DNA of 64,000 nt from Granulicella sp. S190 (lineage in GTDB: Bacteria; Acidobacteriota; Terriglobia; Terriglobales; Acidobacteriaceae), in the NCBI RefSeq assembly GCF_009766095.1, contig NZ_LMUD01000019.1, positions 115,322 through 179,321 on the forward strand. Direction: 5' to 3'. The notes under the pieces were generated by a model. The model was given only the letters and a program-made list of their open reading frames with translations, searched no databases and was not told the origin of the DNA. A program made the translations under genes and the position numbers. Of the stretch, positions 54,978-64,000 are shown piece by piece. Within the stretch, counting starts at the first letter, position 1, and each line of letters begins with the position of its first letter.

Positions 54978-55231
54978 CCAATAAGGCACAGGTATTACAT
55001 ATAAAAAATACACTTCCACTCCTGCCGGATTGAATTCATTCTTGCGAGACTCTGATCACTTCTTCTGACCAATCTCAGACCTGCTCTTGATGCTCTGTTC
55101 GCGACCATTGGAGCCCACTTTAGAGCTAAGCCCGAACCTGCCGCTTCGCAATAAGCTTATTATTCCATTTGGTTATGAACGGGACGACCGGATTCGGACC
55201 CCGCGACCTAGGCCACCTAAGGAAGTTCTCC
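54978..55231. promoter_or_regulatory. Upstream region of the polyol dehydrogenase gene
   Basis: AT-rich part near 54995-55010 and a direct repeat TCTGACCAAT at 54973-54982 and 55064-55073. No promoter pair could be assigned with confidence and no gene is seen. Confidence 0.4.
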
Positions 55232-56731
55232 ATGAGTACAAGACACGCAGGTATCAGGCTCTCCGACTCCACCGTCGCTCAGCTCGACAAGAAGATCCAA
55301 CGCCCTAGCTACGACCGTACCAAGCTCCGTCCGCACACCGTACATATGGGAGTCGGCGGCTTCCATCGTGCACATCAAGCCGTGTATCTCGACAACCTGC
55401 TTGAACGCGGCACGCTTACCGACTGGGGCGAGTGCGGCATGGGCGTACTCACTCACGATGTCGCCATGCGCGACGCGCTCCGCGAACAGAATTATCTCTA
55501 CACCGTACTCGAGCGCAGCGCCAAGGTAGAGGCTGCACGCATCGTCGGCTCCATTATTGATTTCTGCTTCGCTCCCGAGAATCCCGAAGCCGCTATCGAA
55601 CGCCTCGCGCACGAAGACACGCGCCTCGTTTCGCTCACTATTACAGAGGGTGGTTATTTCCTCCATGAAGGCACCGGCGAATTTGTTCACGACGACCCGT
55701 CCATCCAGCACGACGTACGCAAACCAAGTGCGCCTATCACCTCACTCGGTCTCCTGACCGCCGCACTTATGCGGCGCCGAGACCGCGGACTCGCGCCGTT
55801 CACCGTCATGTCCTGTGACAATCTGCAAGGCAATGGACACGTTATTCGTAGAGTTCTCCTGGGCCTTGCCGAACTGCAAGACCTGACCCTCCACCGCTGG
55901 ATCGCTGACAACGTTGCCTTCCCAAACAGCATGGTCGATCGCATTACACCGGCTACCACCGCATCCGATCGCGAACAATTGCTGAAAAACTTCAGCATCC
56001 ACGACGCATGGCCGGTCGTCACCGAACCCTTCCTGCAGTGGGTCATCGAAGACACCTTCTGCAACGCGCGGCCGCCTTGGGAAGAAGTCGGTGCCGAGAT
56101 TGTTGTTGACGTTCTGCCCTACGAGTTGATGAAGATCCGCCTGCTCAACGCCAGCCACATGGCGATGGCATACCTTGGAGCACTCGCCGGCCACACTTTT
56201 GCGCACGAAGTCATGCAAGACCCTGTTTTCGACGCTTTTATCAAATCGTTTATGGAGGAAGTCACGCCCGTCGTTCCGCTCATTCCTGGTACGTCCATCC
56301 CTAGTTACAAGAGCACACTCATCGAGCGCTTCGCCAACCCGACGATTAACGACCGGGTGGCGCGCCTTTGCTCCGAAGGCTCCGCCAAAATGCCGAAGTG
56401 GGTACTGCCCTCTGTTGTCGAGCTTGCCGAAAAGCACAACCCCACCAAACTTCTCAGCCTTGTCATTGCCGCATGGATCAAATATCTGCAATCGTCCTCC
56501 GACGAATGTGGGAACCCCATAGAGGTCGTCGACGTAAGAGCCGACGATCTCAAGCGTGTCACAGGATCCATCGGTGATGACCCACGTCCTTTCATCGCCC
56601 TGAAGTCACTCTTCGGTCATCCGTACTTCGCCGAGCCAGTCTTCGCCAACGACGTCGAAGCTGCGTTGAAGTTGCTCAGCACTATCGGCACAAGAGCAAC
56701 CATTCGCCGCTTCATCGCAGCAACCAACTAA
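55232..56731 (+). CDS. Mannitol dehydrogenase-family polyol oxidoreductase
   Basis: Cytoplasmic NAD-dependent polyol or uronate dehydrogenase of 499 residues. HMGVGGFHRAHQAVYLDNLL is the nucleotide-binding start, MSCDNLQGNGHVIRRVLL is a family motif, and MKIRLLNASHMAMAYLG carries the catalytic Lys with Asn and His (K-x5-N-x2-H type). Mannitol, arabinitol or sorbitol are possible substrates. The start ATG has AAGGA 8 bases upstream. It is 13 bases before the transporter gene, so the two form an operon for uptake and oxidation of a polyol. Confidence 0.88.
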   Translation: MSTRHAGIRLSDSTVAQLDKKIQRPSYDRTKLRPHTVHMGVGGFHRAHQAVYLDNLLERGTLTDWGECGMGVLTHDVAMRDALREQNYLYTVLERSAKVEAARIVGSIIDFCFAPENPEAAIERLAHEDTRLVSLTITEGGYFLHEGTGEFVHDDPSIQHDVRKPSAPITSLGLLTAALMRRRDRGLAPFTVMSCDNLQGNGHVIRRVLLGLAELQDLTLHRWIADNVAFPNSMVDRITPATTASDREQLLKNFSIHDAWPVVTEPFLQWVIEDTFCNARPPWEEVGAEIVVDVLPYELMKIRLLNASHMAMAYLGALAGHTFAHEVMQDPVFDAFIKSFMEEVTPVVPLIPGTSIPSYKSTLIERFANPTINDRVARLCSEGSAKMPKWVLPSVVELAEKHNPTKLLSLVIAAWIKYLQSSSDECGNPIEVVDVRADDLKRVTGSIGDDPRPFIALKSLFGHPYFAEPVFANDVEAALKLLSTIGTRATIRRFIAATN

Positions 56732-56744
56732 GGAGATCCATTCA

Positions 56745-58021
56745 ATGACGCAGAAGCCCAGTTTGAGCGAAAAGCTCGGTATGCACCCAGAGCTTGCAAT
56801 CGGATTTCTCGGCCTTCTGCTGTTCATGATCGGAGACGGTGTGGAATCTGGCTTCCTGTCGCCATACATGCTTGACCTCCATTTCAAAGAATCGCAGATC
56901 GCGCTTGCTTTCACTCTCTATGGGGTAGCCGCAGCACTTGCATCATGGCTCAGCGGCGTGCTTTCCGATCTTGTCGGCCCGAAGAAAGTGATGTGGGCAG
57001 GTCTGCTTATTTGGCTTGTGATGGAAGTGCCTTTTCTTACTCTCGGTCTCGCGCATAGTAGCTATAGAGTCATTCTTCTCTGCTACATGATTCGAGGACT
57101 CGGGTATCCTCTCTTCGCGTTTGGCTTTCTTGTTTGGGTCACCGCAGTCACACCTCAACGATATCTCGCAACGTCCGTCGGCTGGTTTTGGTTTGCGCGT
57201 AGTGGGGGCTTGCCCACACTAGGCTCGCTCTTCGCCAGCTACTCCGTCCCGCGCCATGGCCCCTACGCTACGCTCTGGTACTCCGTGTTCTTTGTCGCTC
57301 TCGGTGGCTTTATCGCATTGCTCGGTATTAAAGAACCGCGCGGCACAAAACCTCTTCGCACCGGCGAGGAACACCCATTCCGCGTTCTGCTCTTAGGCAT
57401 CTCAATTTTCTGGAGAGTCCCGAAGGTCGGTCTCGGTGGCATTGTTGCAGTCATTACTACGACATCAGAATTCGGGTTTCTCCTGTTCCTGCCGATTTTT
57501 TACATCCACACCGTCGGCTTTACGCTGCCACAGTGGCTGCAGATTCTTACCGTCATGTTTGCCACTAATATCTTTTCAATCTTTTTTGGGGATGGATGGG
57601 TGACAAGATTGGTTGGCGGACCGTCATCACCATTGTCGGAGCTTGTGGTTGCGCCGCTGCGGCACTTAGTCTTTACTATGTTCCGCACATCTTCGGCGCG
57701 AACTACACCTATGTCATGCTCGCAAGTATGTTCTACGGGGCGACCCTTGCAGGCTTTGTTCCTCTCGGAGCCATTATGGCTACGCTCGCTCCCCAATCAC
57801 GCGGAGCTGCACTATCTGTCTTCAATCTTGGCTCCGGCATCAGTATCTGGTTGGGTCCCGCCATCGCTGGTATCTTCCTTCCGCACATCGGTGTCGGTGG
57901 AGTGATCTGGATCTTCGCCATGATGTACATGCTTGCCGCAGTCCTTGGCATCTTCCTCAAAACGCCACAAGTTGGGGGCGCCGCCGAGGTAGAAAAGGAC
58001 ATCGTGGTCGTTGCCCACTAA
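56745..58021 (+). pseudogene. MFS polyol transporter, split by a frameshift
   Basis: A major facilitator of about 425 residues resembling ribitol/arabinitol permeases. The first frame begins MTQKPSLSEKLGMHPELAIG with AAGGAG upstream and reads through helices 1-8 (to NIFSIFFG, about 57590). The rest continues in another frame (MGDKIGWRTVITIVGACGCA ... APQSRGAALSVFNLGSGISI) to the stop at 58021. The break is at a run of six T; a seventh T would restore one continuous frame reading FFWGWMGDKIGWR. Both halves look functional in sequence, so the shift may be recent, a sequencing error, or transcript slippage at the T run. The first frame itself ends at 57905 in meaningless sequence. Confidence 0.8.
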
Positions 58022-58472
58022 AAAGCTGATCAATTTTCTTATAAGAGAGTCTTCATCTCGTGCAAAAAGGTTGCTGCAGGTGATCGATCGATCACCCAAA
58101 GTTCTTCGCTTTATCAATTGCATTGCCAGGCCAGGCGTCGCCAAGCTGAAGTCCGGTCAGATCACCGATATGCTGTCCACTACGCCCCTTAATGTCTCCG
58201 ACGTCTCGGGTACCGTCGAAAGTGTCCACAGTAGCTTCGCCGAGACTTGGACCTGGGTTTAGATGGTTAGAAATCTGACCTAGTGTTTGCCCGGCTTTAC
58301 AGCCACCACATGGTTTACGTGTTGAGTGGGCAGATACGTTTGCGGCCGTTGACAGACTCCGACGTATTTGGCTATGTTTCTCTCCTCCTCGTATTGAACA
58401 TGTTTACGTCTTGAAATACAAGATCAACGCGATCTGCTTAATGGGGACGCAGCACCAGATGAGGAGCACTTT
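58022..58472. promoter_or_regulatory. Upstream region of the GH106-like gene
   Basis: An 83-codon frame (58011-58262) has no recognisable domain. Two copies of TTTACGT-x-TTGA occur at 58314-58325 and 58403-58414, in the same orientation and 89 bases apart; TTACGTGTT also occurs within the DeoR repeat array at 50434. These may be operator sites. Confidence 0.4.
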
Positions 58473-61370
58473 ATGAAGCATCTACTCTCGCGCATTCCGT
58501 ACAGTCGGAGTCTCAAGTTCAGTGTCCTTCTTTTGGCTGCAGCATTCAGTTCGATGACCCCATTTATTGCGCTCTCGCAGGCCACCGAGGCTTCTGCTCT
58601 TCGTCAAGGATTTCGAACGCCGCCCGCCGACGCACGCATCATGATGCGATGGTGGTGGTTTGGTCCTGCGGTCACCAAGCCCGAAATCACTCACGAGCTG
58701 GAACAGATGAAGGCAGAAGGTATTGGTGGGGTGGAGATTGCCGATCTCTATGCGCTGGAGTTAGATGATCCCGGCACAGGGTTTCACAACCAACCATTCC
58801 TCTCTGACGAACATATCGCCATGCTCAAATTTGCGGGCGAAGAGGCACGCCGGCTTGGCCTGCGTGTCGATGTAACACTGGGCAGCGGCTGGCCCTTTGG
58901 CGGCCCGCACATTCCAATTACCCAGAATGCCGGAGTGCTGCGATCCGAGGTCATTGCACCGAAGGAAGGCGAAACATCTGTGCTACTACCCAGCTTAACA
59001 GCCGGGGAGAAGCTCATCGCTGCATTTACAGTGTCTGGACAGGACTCGACCTCGTCTCTGGCAGGGGCAACACAGATCCCCATTGAGGGAGCTACTCAAA
59101 CGCGCCTTCCCTTACCAACTGGCACCGCAGCGAAGAGCGTTCTCTTTTTCATCAGCAGTCGAACGGGGATGGTCGTGAAGCGCCCGTCAGTCGGAGCCGA
59201 AGGATTCGTTCTCGACCACTACGATTCGGTCGCCGTTGCGAACCATCTGCATACTGTTGGGGATCGACTCCTGCAGGCGTTCCCGGATCAACCTCCCTAT
59301 GCAGTCTTCAGTGACAGCCTTGAAGTCGCCGGCTCCAACTGGACCGGGGATTTTCTTGTTGAGTTCAAAAAGCGCCGAGGTTACGATCTGACCCCGCACC
59401 TGCCATCGTTAATCGGCGATACCGGAGCTGACACATTCGCAGTCCGTCATGACTGGGGTAAGACTCTTACAGAGCTGATCGATGAACGTTACATGGCTGA
59501 GGTGCAACGATGGGCGCACTCACACAATACCCAGTTTCGCAGCCAGACCTACGGGAATCCACCGGTCACGATAGCAAGTTATCGCTTCGCCGATCTTATT
59601 GAGGGGGAGGGAGCAGCGAACCCCATGATGTGGCGAAGCTTCTCTTGGACTCGGTGGGCTGCGTCTGCAGGTCACATATACGACAAACCTGTCGTCTCCT
59701 CGGAGACTTGGACCTGGCTACACTCCCCATCCTTCCGCGCAGTTCCCCTCGACATGAAGGCTGAGGCTGATATGCACTTCTTGCAGGGAATCAACCAACT
59801 CATCGGACACGGATGGCCGTACTCTCCTGAGAATCTAGTGGAACCCGGACAGCGCATGTACGCAGCGGCATCGTTCAATGCTCACAATCCCTGGAGCTTT
59901 GCGATGCCGGAGGTGGCAACTTATCTCCAGCGAGTGTCCTACATCTTGAGGCAAGGAAAGCCGGCAGCCAATGTAGCACTGTACATGCCAAACGATGATG
60001 CTTGGGCAAGCTTCAACGCTGTGCGTGAACTACCTTCGAGCGCAAACCCGATCACCGGACCTTCGGCTCCTGGACTGAATACCAACTCCGTCGGAAGCAC
60101 ACCACCCAATCCATACTTGGCCAACGCTGCAGCGTGGGGAAACGTCAGCATCGATGGTTCGATCAAGGCCATGTTAGATAAGGATCTCGTTGGCACAATA
60201 CTCGACGCGGGCTTCAGCCTTGATTTCATCGATCCAAGCGTAATCTCCAGAGTTGGATCTCGATATCCAGTTCTGGTTGTACCCAATGTCAGTCGCATTG
60301 ATCTAAGCACCTATCGGGTCATTGAGAGTTACGCAAAGGCTGGCGGGATTGTTATTGCGGTGGGTAAGGCTCCGTCCCTTGCATCAGGTCTGACGGAGGC
60401 TGCTCAAGATAGTCCGGAGATTCAGGCGATCACACAGCGACTCTTCCAAGATCTGAATCACCTCGGGCATCTGGTCCAAAACGACGCTGATCTGAGAACT
60501 GCACTGCTTCAGTTCGGAAAGCCTGAAGTGAACTATGACACACAGCAGTCCAGCGTCGGCTTCATGCACCGCAAGCTGCCGGATGGCGACTTATACTTCG
60601 TCGCGAATACAAGCAACGTGCCGCAACTCTTGAAGGCTTCCTTCGCCCATAGTTCTAAGAAGGCAGAGTGGTGGGACCCGTTTACGGGTGAGAACGCAGC
60701 CATCAAAGATGGCGATCACATAACGGAGATGATTGAGCCCTACGGCTCCAGACTCCTCTATTTCTCCAACTCGGCAGCCACTTTCGTGACGTCGCCCAAA
60801 GCAAAGAGCGAAGGCCGTAGGATGCAGATGGATATCTCGACCGGCTGGAAATTGACTATTGGCAATCGTGCTCCAATACAACTGGCGCGTCTAGGTTCTT
60901 GGACTGATAGTCCTGAACTCAGTTATTTCTCTGGCACCGGACTCTACGAGAAGGAAATCATCCTTGATAAGGCTGTGCTCACGAGTGGTCCCATCTATCT
61001 TGACTTCGGGCCAACAAAGCCGATTGAGGTTGCAGCTACTGGAAGAGTAGTACGAACTCAAGCCTTACTTGAAGCACCTGTCCGCGATGTAGCGGAAGTG
61101 TCATTAAACGGTACGAAGGTAGGCACGGTGTGGTGCCCGCCTTATCGGATCGATGTCTCAAAATATCTGCACGCGGGCAGTAACTCTCTCAGCGTTAAGG
61201 TTGCAAATACAGCGATCAACGAACTGTCGGGAGAGACCCAACCAAGTCTTCGCTTATTGCGTGCCTTACACGGCAACACGTTTCAGCCTCAGGACATGGA
61301 TGACCTTAAACCGTTGTCATCTGGTCTACTTGGGCCCATCAGTCTGCATTCTGAAGCAACGGAGCCTTAG
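58473..61370 (+). CDS. Exported alpha-L-rhamnosidase-like glycosidase (GH106 type)
   Basis: 965-residue exported hydrolase expected to release L-rhamnose from plant or bacterial glycans. Signal peptide SLKFSVLLLAAAFSSMTPFI, then ARIMMRWWWFGPAVTKPEIT and MKAEGIGGVEIADLYALE, a pattern of family 106, and RVDVTLGSGWPFGGPHI, with late beta-sandwich parts (SLNGTKVGTVWCPPYRIDVS) as in GH2-like jelly-roll domains. GAGGAG lies 6 bases before the ATG. It follows the polyol transporter and may supply sugars to the same pathway. The exact linkage is inferred from the family only. Confidence 0.8.
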   Translation: MKHLLSRIPYSRSLKFSVLLLAAAFSSMTPFIALSQATEASALRQGFRTPPADARIMMRWWWFGPAVTKPEITHELEQMKAEGIGGVEIADLYALELDDPGTGFHNQPFLSDEHIAMLKFAGEEARRLGLRVDVTLGSGWPFGGPHIPITQNAGVLRSEVIAPKEGETSVLLPSLTAGEKLIAAFTVSGQDSTSSLAGATQIPIEGATQTRLPLPTGTAAKSVLFFISSRTGMVVKRPSVGAEGFVLDHYDSVAVANHLHTVGDRLLQAFPDQPPYAVFSDSLEVAGSNWTGDFLVEFKKRRGYDLTPHLPSLIGDTGADTFAVRHDWGKTLTELIDERYMAEVQRWAHSHNTQFRSQTYGNPPVTIASYRFADLIEGEGAANPMMWRSFSWTRWAASAGHIYDKPVVSSETWTWLHSPSFRAVPLDMKAEADMHFLQGINQLIGHGWPYSPENLVEPGQRMYAAASFNAHNPWSFAMPEVATYLQRVSYILRQGKPAANVALYMPNDDAWASFNAVRELPSSANPITGPSAPGLNTNSVGSTPPNPYLANAAAWGNVSIDGSIKAMLDKDLVGTILDAGFSLDFIDPSVISRVGSRYPVLVVPNVSRIDLSTYRVIESYAKAGGIVIAVGKAPSLASGLTEAAQDSPEIQAITQRLFQDLNHLGHLVQNDADLRTALLQFGKPEVNYDTQQSSVGFMHRKLPDGDLYFVANTSNVPQLLKASFAHSSKKAEWWDPFTGENAAIKDGDHITEMIEPYGSRLLYFSNSAATFVTSPKAKSEGRRMQMDISTGWKLTIGNRAPIQLARLGSWTDSPELSYFSGTGLYEKEIILDKAVLTSGPIYLDFGPTKPIEVAATGRVVRTQALLEAPVRDVAEVSLNGTKVGTVWCPPYRIDVSKYLHAGSNSLSVKVANTAINELSGETQPSLRLLRALHGNTFQPQDMDDLKPLSSGLLGPISLHSEATEP

Positions 61371-61496
61371 CCGCAATCATCTTCAGGATTATCTCTCCAG
61401 GCACGATCACATCACCCGCTACGTCACCGTATCCGCATCTGCGCTGGTCTGGAGGTGAACCTGGTTATAGATAAGAAAGCTTCATGCTCCAGCCCA
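61371..61496. other. Short region between convergent genes
   Basis: Lies between the glycosidase stop (plus) and the VWFA stop (minus). No clear hairpin terminator was recognised. Confidence 0.35.
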
Positions 61497-63365
61497 TTAA
61501 CGCCGTCGTGCCAGTGGTTGGGTAACCGGTGGCAAAGTAAGAGGCGGCAAATCTTTAACGCTGTTGACAGGGATTTCGACAGCTCCGTCGTGATCTGCTG
61601 TATCGTCGTGGACTCCGATCCGAAGGTAAAACTCTCCTTTGACAGGCACGCTGATCTCCTGATGGAAGAAGAGACCAGTATGAAGGGCGCGTTCGTAAAG
61701 GATGGGCGAGAGGTCTGAATCGTCGATTCTGCTGGAGGTGTTGATGAGCCTGCCCTCTCTCGAATAGACATAGGTGCGGAAGAGGAGGCTGACTTGATGG
61801 TTGTCGTTGGCCGCCGGGGTGAAGATGATGGCGCTGGGATCGGCGGCGATGGTGACATCATAGCGGCGGTAAGGTCCGGTAATGTTTCCGGAGGCGATAT
61901 TGCCCGAAGCGAGGGTGGCCTCCGGATTTCCGGCGGCGGGAACGACGAGAACCTTGAGGGTGATCTGCGTGGGAACGGGAGAGCCGAAGATCATCGCGTT
62001 GTGCATGGGGTCGGCTACGTGGGCCGTGGGAGCGGCTGCGAGTGGGACGAGGTGAGGAGCGGCGTTGGAGACTGTGACAGGCGTAAGGGCGGGGGCAGCA
62101 GCCGGAGCATCGGCGTAGTAGCCACGGCGGTATGCGAGCGTGTAGCCGTCGCGTCGAAGGTTGAGCTGGATACGGCGGAACTTGCCGTCATTGGCGTGAT
62201 TGGTGGGGGAGTAGGTGAGAGTGTAGTAGTTGGACCCAGCTTCGATGGATCGAGCAACGGCATCGGCGAGACCATTGGTATTGATGAAGGCATGGCCGCC
62301 GGTCTTCTCGGCCATCTGGAGCATGGTGGAGTTGTCGTCGGCGCTCTGACGGATGGCGTCGTTGAGATGATTGGTGAAGACATCCTGGTTACGACCTAGA
62401 TTGGGGTCGAGCGTGGGGTCGTACTGCCTGCCGGAGCTTTCGACGGAGTACACAGACGGGCCAGCGAGGCCGCGAGCGTCGATCGGATAGACAGCGACCT
62501 GGCTCTTGGCGAGCAGGGCTGTCGTCTGGCGGAATTTATCCGAGTTGTCTCCGGCAATCGCAAATGGATTGAGAAGATTGTCGTCGGGCAGGATGCTGAT
62601 GGGAAACGAGCCGGAGAACCAGATGAGATTTTTTCTCCCAGGTAGGCCCGCGAGGTAGCGGGCTAACTGGTTCAGAGCGTCGAGTGTGTATCGTGCCCGA
62701 AGTTGGAGATCGCCGGACGAATGCTCCGCTTCGAACTGCTGCAGGCGCTGGACGACATAAGGGTTTACTGCCGCCTTCGCCTCAACCATCTTTTCAGAGA
62801 GGCGGTCGGTTTTACCGCCAGTGGCTGGGTTGTCTATCAGCGGAGAGGTCCTCGGATTCTTGCGATCAACCGCGGCTTCGAGGAGGCGGGGATCAGCGGT
62901 GAATGGCTGCAGAAGCCAGAGACGAGAACTGAGACCAAAGATGGCGAGAGGAACGTTCGGCGGAGATCTTTCGAGGAAAAGGCGAATCTGACTACGAACA
63001 TAAATCTGGGCGTCGTTGGGCGTGTTCAGGGTGTCGAGAAGGAGGATATTGAGAGGGGCGTCAGCAGGGACGGTCGTGTAGTTGGTGAAGTTGCCAGGTG
63101 GTAGAACGAGGGGCAGCTCGGACTTGGCGGGACTTGCATTTGTGTGCTCCTCGAAGCTCTTGATGTGCTCGGGTACGTTGTTCTCGAGCACGGTGAAATC
63201 CGAGGCGGTGAGATTGTGAACAGGGTTCTGTTTGTTGTCTGTGACTACAACATCCACGATGACAAGCTGTGTTTGGGCCTTCAACGAAGGCGAAGATCTC
63301 TGAGGCAGATCCGGTTGGAAGGTTGCGGCGAGGAGTATCGCGAACAGTGTAGGACGGATCGGCAT
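61497..63365 (-). CDS. VWFA-domain protein of the acidobacterial type
   Basis: 622-residue exported protein. A short hydrophobic start (PTLFAILLAATFQPDLP) is followed by the Acidobacteria-typical segment VDVVVTDNKQNPVHNLTASD (FTVLENNVPEHIKSFEEH) and a von Willebrand factor A-like domain with LNILLLDTLNTPNDAQIYVR and LPGRKNLIWFSGSFPISILP. A long C-terminal beta-rich part ends in a Pro/Leu-rich tail. The role of this family is unknown, but it is a lineage marker. No good ribosome site precedes the ATG. Confidence 0.85.
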   Translation of the reverse strand: MPIRPTLFAILLAATFQPDLPQRSSPSLKAQTQLVIVDVVVTDNKQNPVHNLTASDFTVLENNVPEHIKSFEEHTNASPAKSELPLVLPPGNFTNYTTVPADAPLNILLLDTLNTPNDAQIYVRSQIRLFLERSPPNVPLAIFGLSSRLWLLQPFTADPRLLEAAVDRKNPRTSPLIDNPATGGKTDRLSEKMVEAKAAVNPYVVQRLQQFEAEHSSGDLQLRARYTLDALNQLARYLAGLPGRKNLIWFSGSFPISILPDDNLLNPFAIAGDNSDKFRQTTALLAKSQVAVYPIDARGLAGPSVYSVESSGRQYDPTLDPNLGRNQDVFTNHLNDAIRQSADDNSTMLQMAEKTGGHAFINTNGLADAVARSIEAGSNYYTLTYSPTNHANDGKFRRIQLNLRRDGYTLAYRRGYYADAPAAAPALTPVTVSNAAPHLVPLAAAPTAHVADPMHNAMIFGSPVPTQITLKVLVVPAAGNPEATLASGNIASGNITGPYRRYDVTIAADPSAIIFTPAANDNHQVSLLFRTYVYSREGRLINTSSRIDDSDLSPILYERALHTGLFFHQEISVPVKGEFYLRIGVHDDTADHDGAVEIPVNSVKDLPPLTLPPVTQPLARRR

Positions 63366-63721
63366 TTAATACCCGATGGGACGTTATCCATTTCAACATA
63401 GTTACGGGATTTCAGGAATAGTTGGCTTTGCTGACCTTCTCCGTCGAAGGCATGTTAAGACCTAGAGTCCAGTACAAAGTGAAAAGGTGCCCTCAAGGAG
63501 GATGCCTTTTCACTTGACGTTATCAGACGACGCTATCCATATAACAACCCCGGCGAAAGTGAACTCGCAAAGGTGATCATCGATCCGTTCCAGAGATGTT
63601 ATCGATCATCACCGCCGAGGCGAATGCTCCGCAGTTATAGGGTAAGAGCAAGACCGTGGGCCAATTGTTCCTCCTTAAACGGAATGCAACCGGATTCTGA
63701 AGCGTCTGTATGAAGCTGGTC
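63366..63721. other. Intergenic region with a terminator hairpin
   Basis: No gene is recognised between the kinase fragment stop and the VWFA start. The hairpin at 63477-63515 is listed separately. Confidence 0.45.
63477..63515. terminator. Strong hairpin downstream of the histidine kinase gene
   Basis: AAGTGAAAAGG (63477-63487) pairs with CCTTTTCACTT (63505-63515), and inner bases CCTC/GAGG extend the stem. The A/T-rich outer arm gives a T run on either strand. It lies about 200 bases 3' of the minus-strand kinase stop. Confidence 0.6.
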
Positions 63722-64000
63722 TCAGCCCTTGCGACCATCGAACGGTAGGAAAAGACGGAACTCGGTGCCGACGTCGGATCCTGGAGCAGGGCTGGCGAGG
63801 GTAGAGGTTCCGCCGTTGCGGCGGATGGTCTCAGAGATGACGGAGAGGCCGAGCCCTCTACCTATCAGACCTTTCGTCGTGAAGGAGGGTCTGAGGATCC
63901 TGTGACGGACTTCGGCGGGGATACTGTTACCGGTGTCTGCGACCGTGACCACGAGGCCGTCGTTCTCCGGTCGAACGCCAAGACGTATCGTTCCGCCTTC
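63722..64000 (-). CDS. Histidine kinase, C-terminal ATPase part (5' end beyond window)
   Basis: The frame is open from base 64000 to the stop at 63722. It covers the end of a HATPase domain: GTIRLGV-like strand, VVTVADTGNSIPAEV (G1 box), RPSFTTKGLIGRGLGLSVIS (F and G2 boxes), and the last strand GTEFRLFLPF. The sensor and phospho-acceptor domains are outside the window. A cognate regulator is not seen. Confidence 0.85.
   Translation of the reverse strand, partial: EGGTIRLGVRPENDGLVVTVADTGNSIPAEVRHRILRPSFTTKGLIGRGLGLSVISETIRRNGGTSTLASPAPGSDVGTEFRLFLPFDGRKG

Noticed and set aside
58011..58262. 83-codon frame after the MFS gene
   Set aside because: No domain; overlaps the MFS stop in another frame.
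61794..62399. 201-codon Gly/Val-rich frame on the plus strand
   Set aside because: Shadow of the VWFA gene on the other strand.

Overview
The window looks like the chromosome of a soil-type acidobacterium of the Terriglobia (Granulicella, Edaphobacter or Terriglobus-like). Three very large Oar-like TonB-dependent receptors with an N-terminal carboxypeptidase-regulatory-like domain, a VWFA protein of the type typical of Acidobacteria, a GH106-type glycosidase and a polyol/nucleoside scavenging lifestyle all fit. No plasmid, phage, transposase or CRISPR hallmark is visible. This assignment is inference from gene content only.

Region 1 (1-12.2 kb) is a nucleoside/ribose scavenging locus. A LacI-type repressor (2539-3717) is divergent from a GRP/RhaT-like sugar permease (4004-4999). 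On the minus strand a TonB receptor, two exported nucleoside hydrolases and ribokinase form one operon (11768 to 5092). A second TonB receptor runs off the left edge. A shared operator, TTGAA-N4-TTCAA, lies upstream of all three transcription units, so a single regulon is likely. The cassette is flanked by two copies of a hairpin repeat, the second beside a tRNA-Leu(GAG) gene. Region 2 (12.4-20.2 kb) is housekeeping and stress: an Orn/Lys/Arg decarboxylase, a CorE-like ECF sigma factor with a C-terminal cysteine-rich tail, an unlisted 31-residue cysteine-rich metallothionein-like peptide just upstream of it, a HAD hydrolase and a Ser/Thr kinase with TPR-like repeats.

Region 3 (20.2-32.4 kb) is the most unusual part: nine tightly overlapping minus-strand genes encoding five B12-binding radical SAM enzymes, one SPASM-like radical SAM enzyme, two stand-alone methyltransferases and a methyltransferase-amidohydrolase fusion. 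No precursor peptide, carrier protein or known core synthase is seen, so its product is unknown. Divergent from it (32.6-45.0 kb, visibly more AT-rich) is an HprK-like kinase, a kinase-less paralogue of its N-terminal domain, a CuA-type cupredoxin, a lipoprotein cytochrome c, a nucleotidyltransferase-fold protein, and an exopolysaccharide export/synthesis set (SLBB/Wza, Wzz, GT2, GT4, and a GT87-like protein fused to a beta-propeller).

Region 4 (45.2-50.1 kb) is a four-gene operon: OmpR-type regulator, histidine kinase, outer-membrane porin and type-1-copper cupredoxin. Region 5 (50.4-61.4 kb) is a sugar/polyol utilisation locus: DeoR regulator preceded by four 10-bp tandem repeats, TonB receptor, polyol dehydrogenase, an MFS transporter split by a frameshift in a T run, and an exported GH106-like alpha-L-rhamnosidase. 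The right edge has the VWFA protein and the C-terminal end of a histidine kinase. Several starts were moved to internal ATG, GTG or TTG codons because Shine-Dalgarno sequences decide them.
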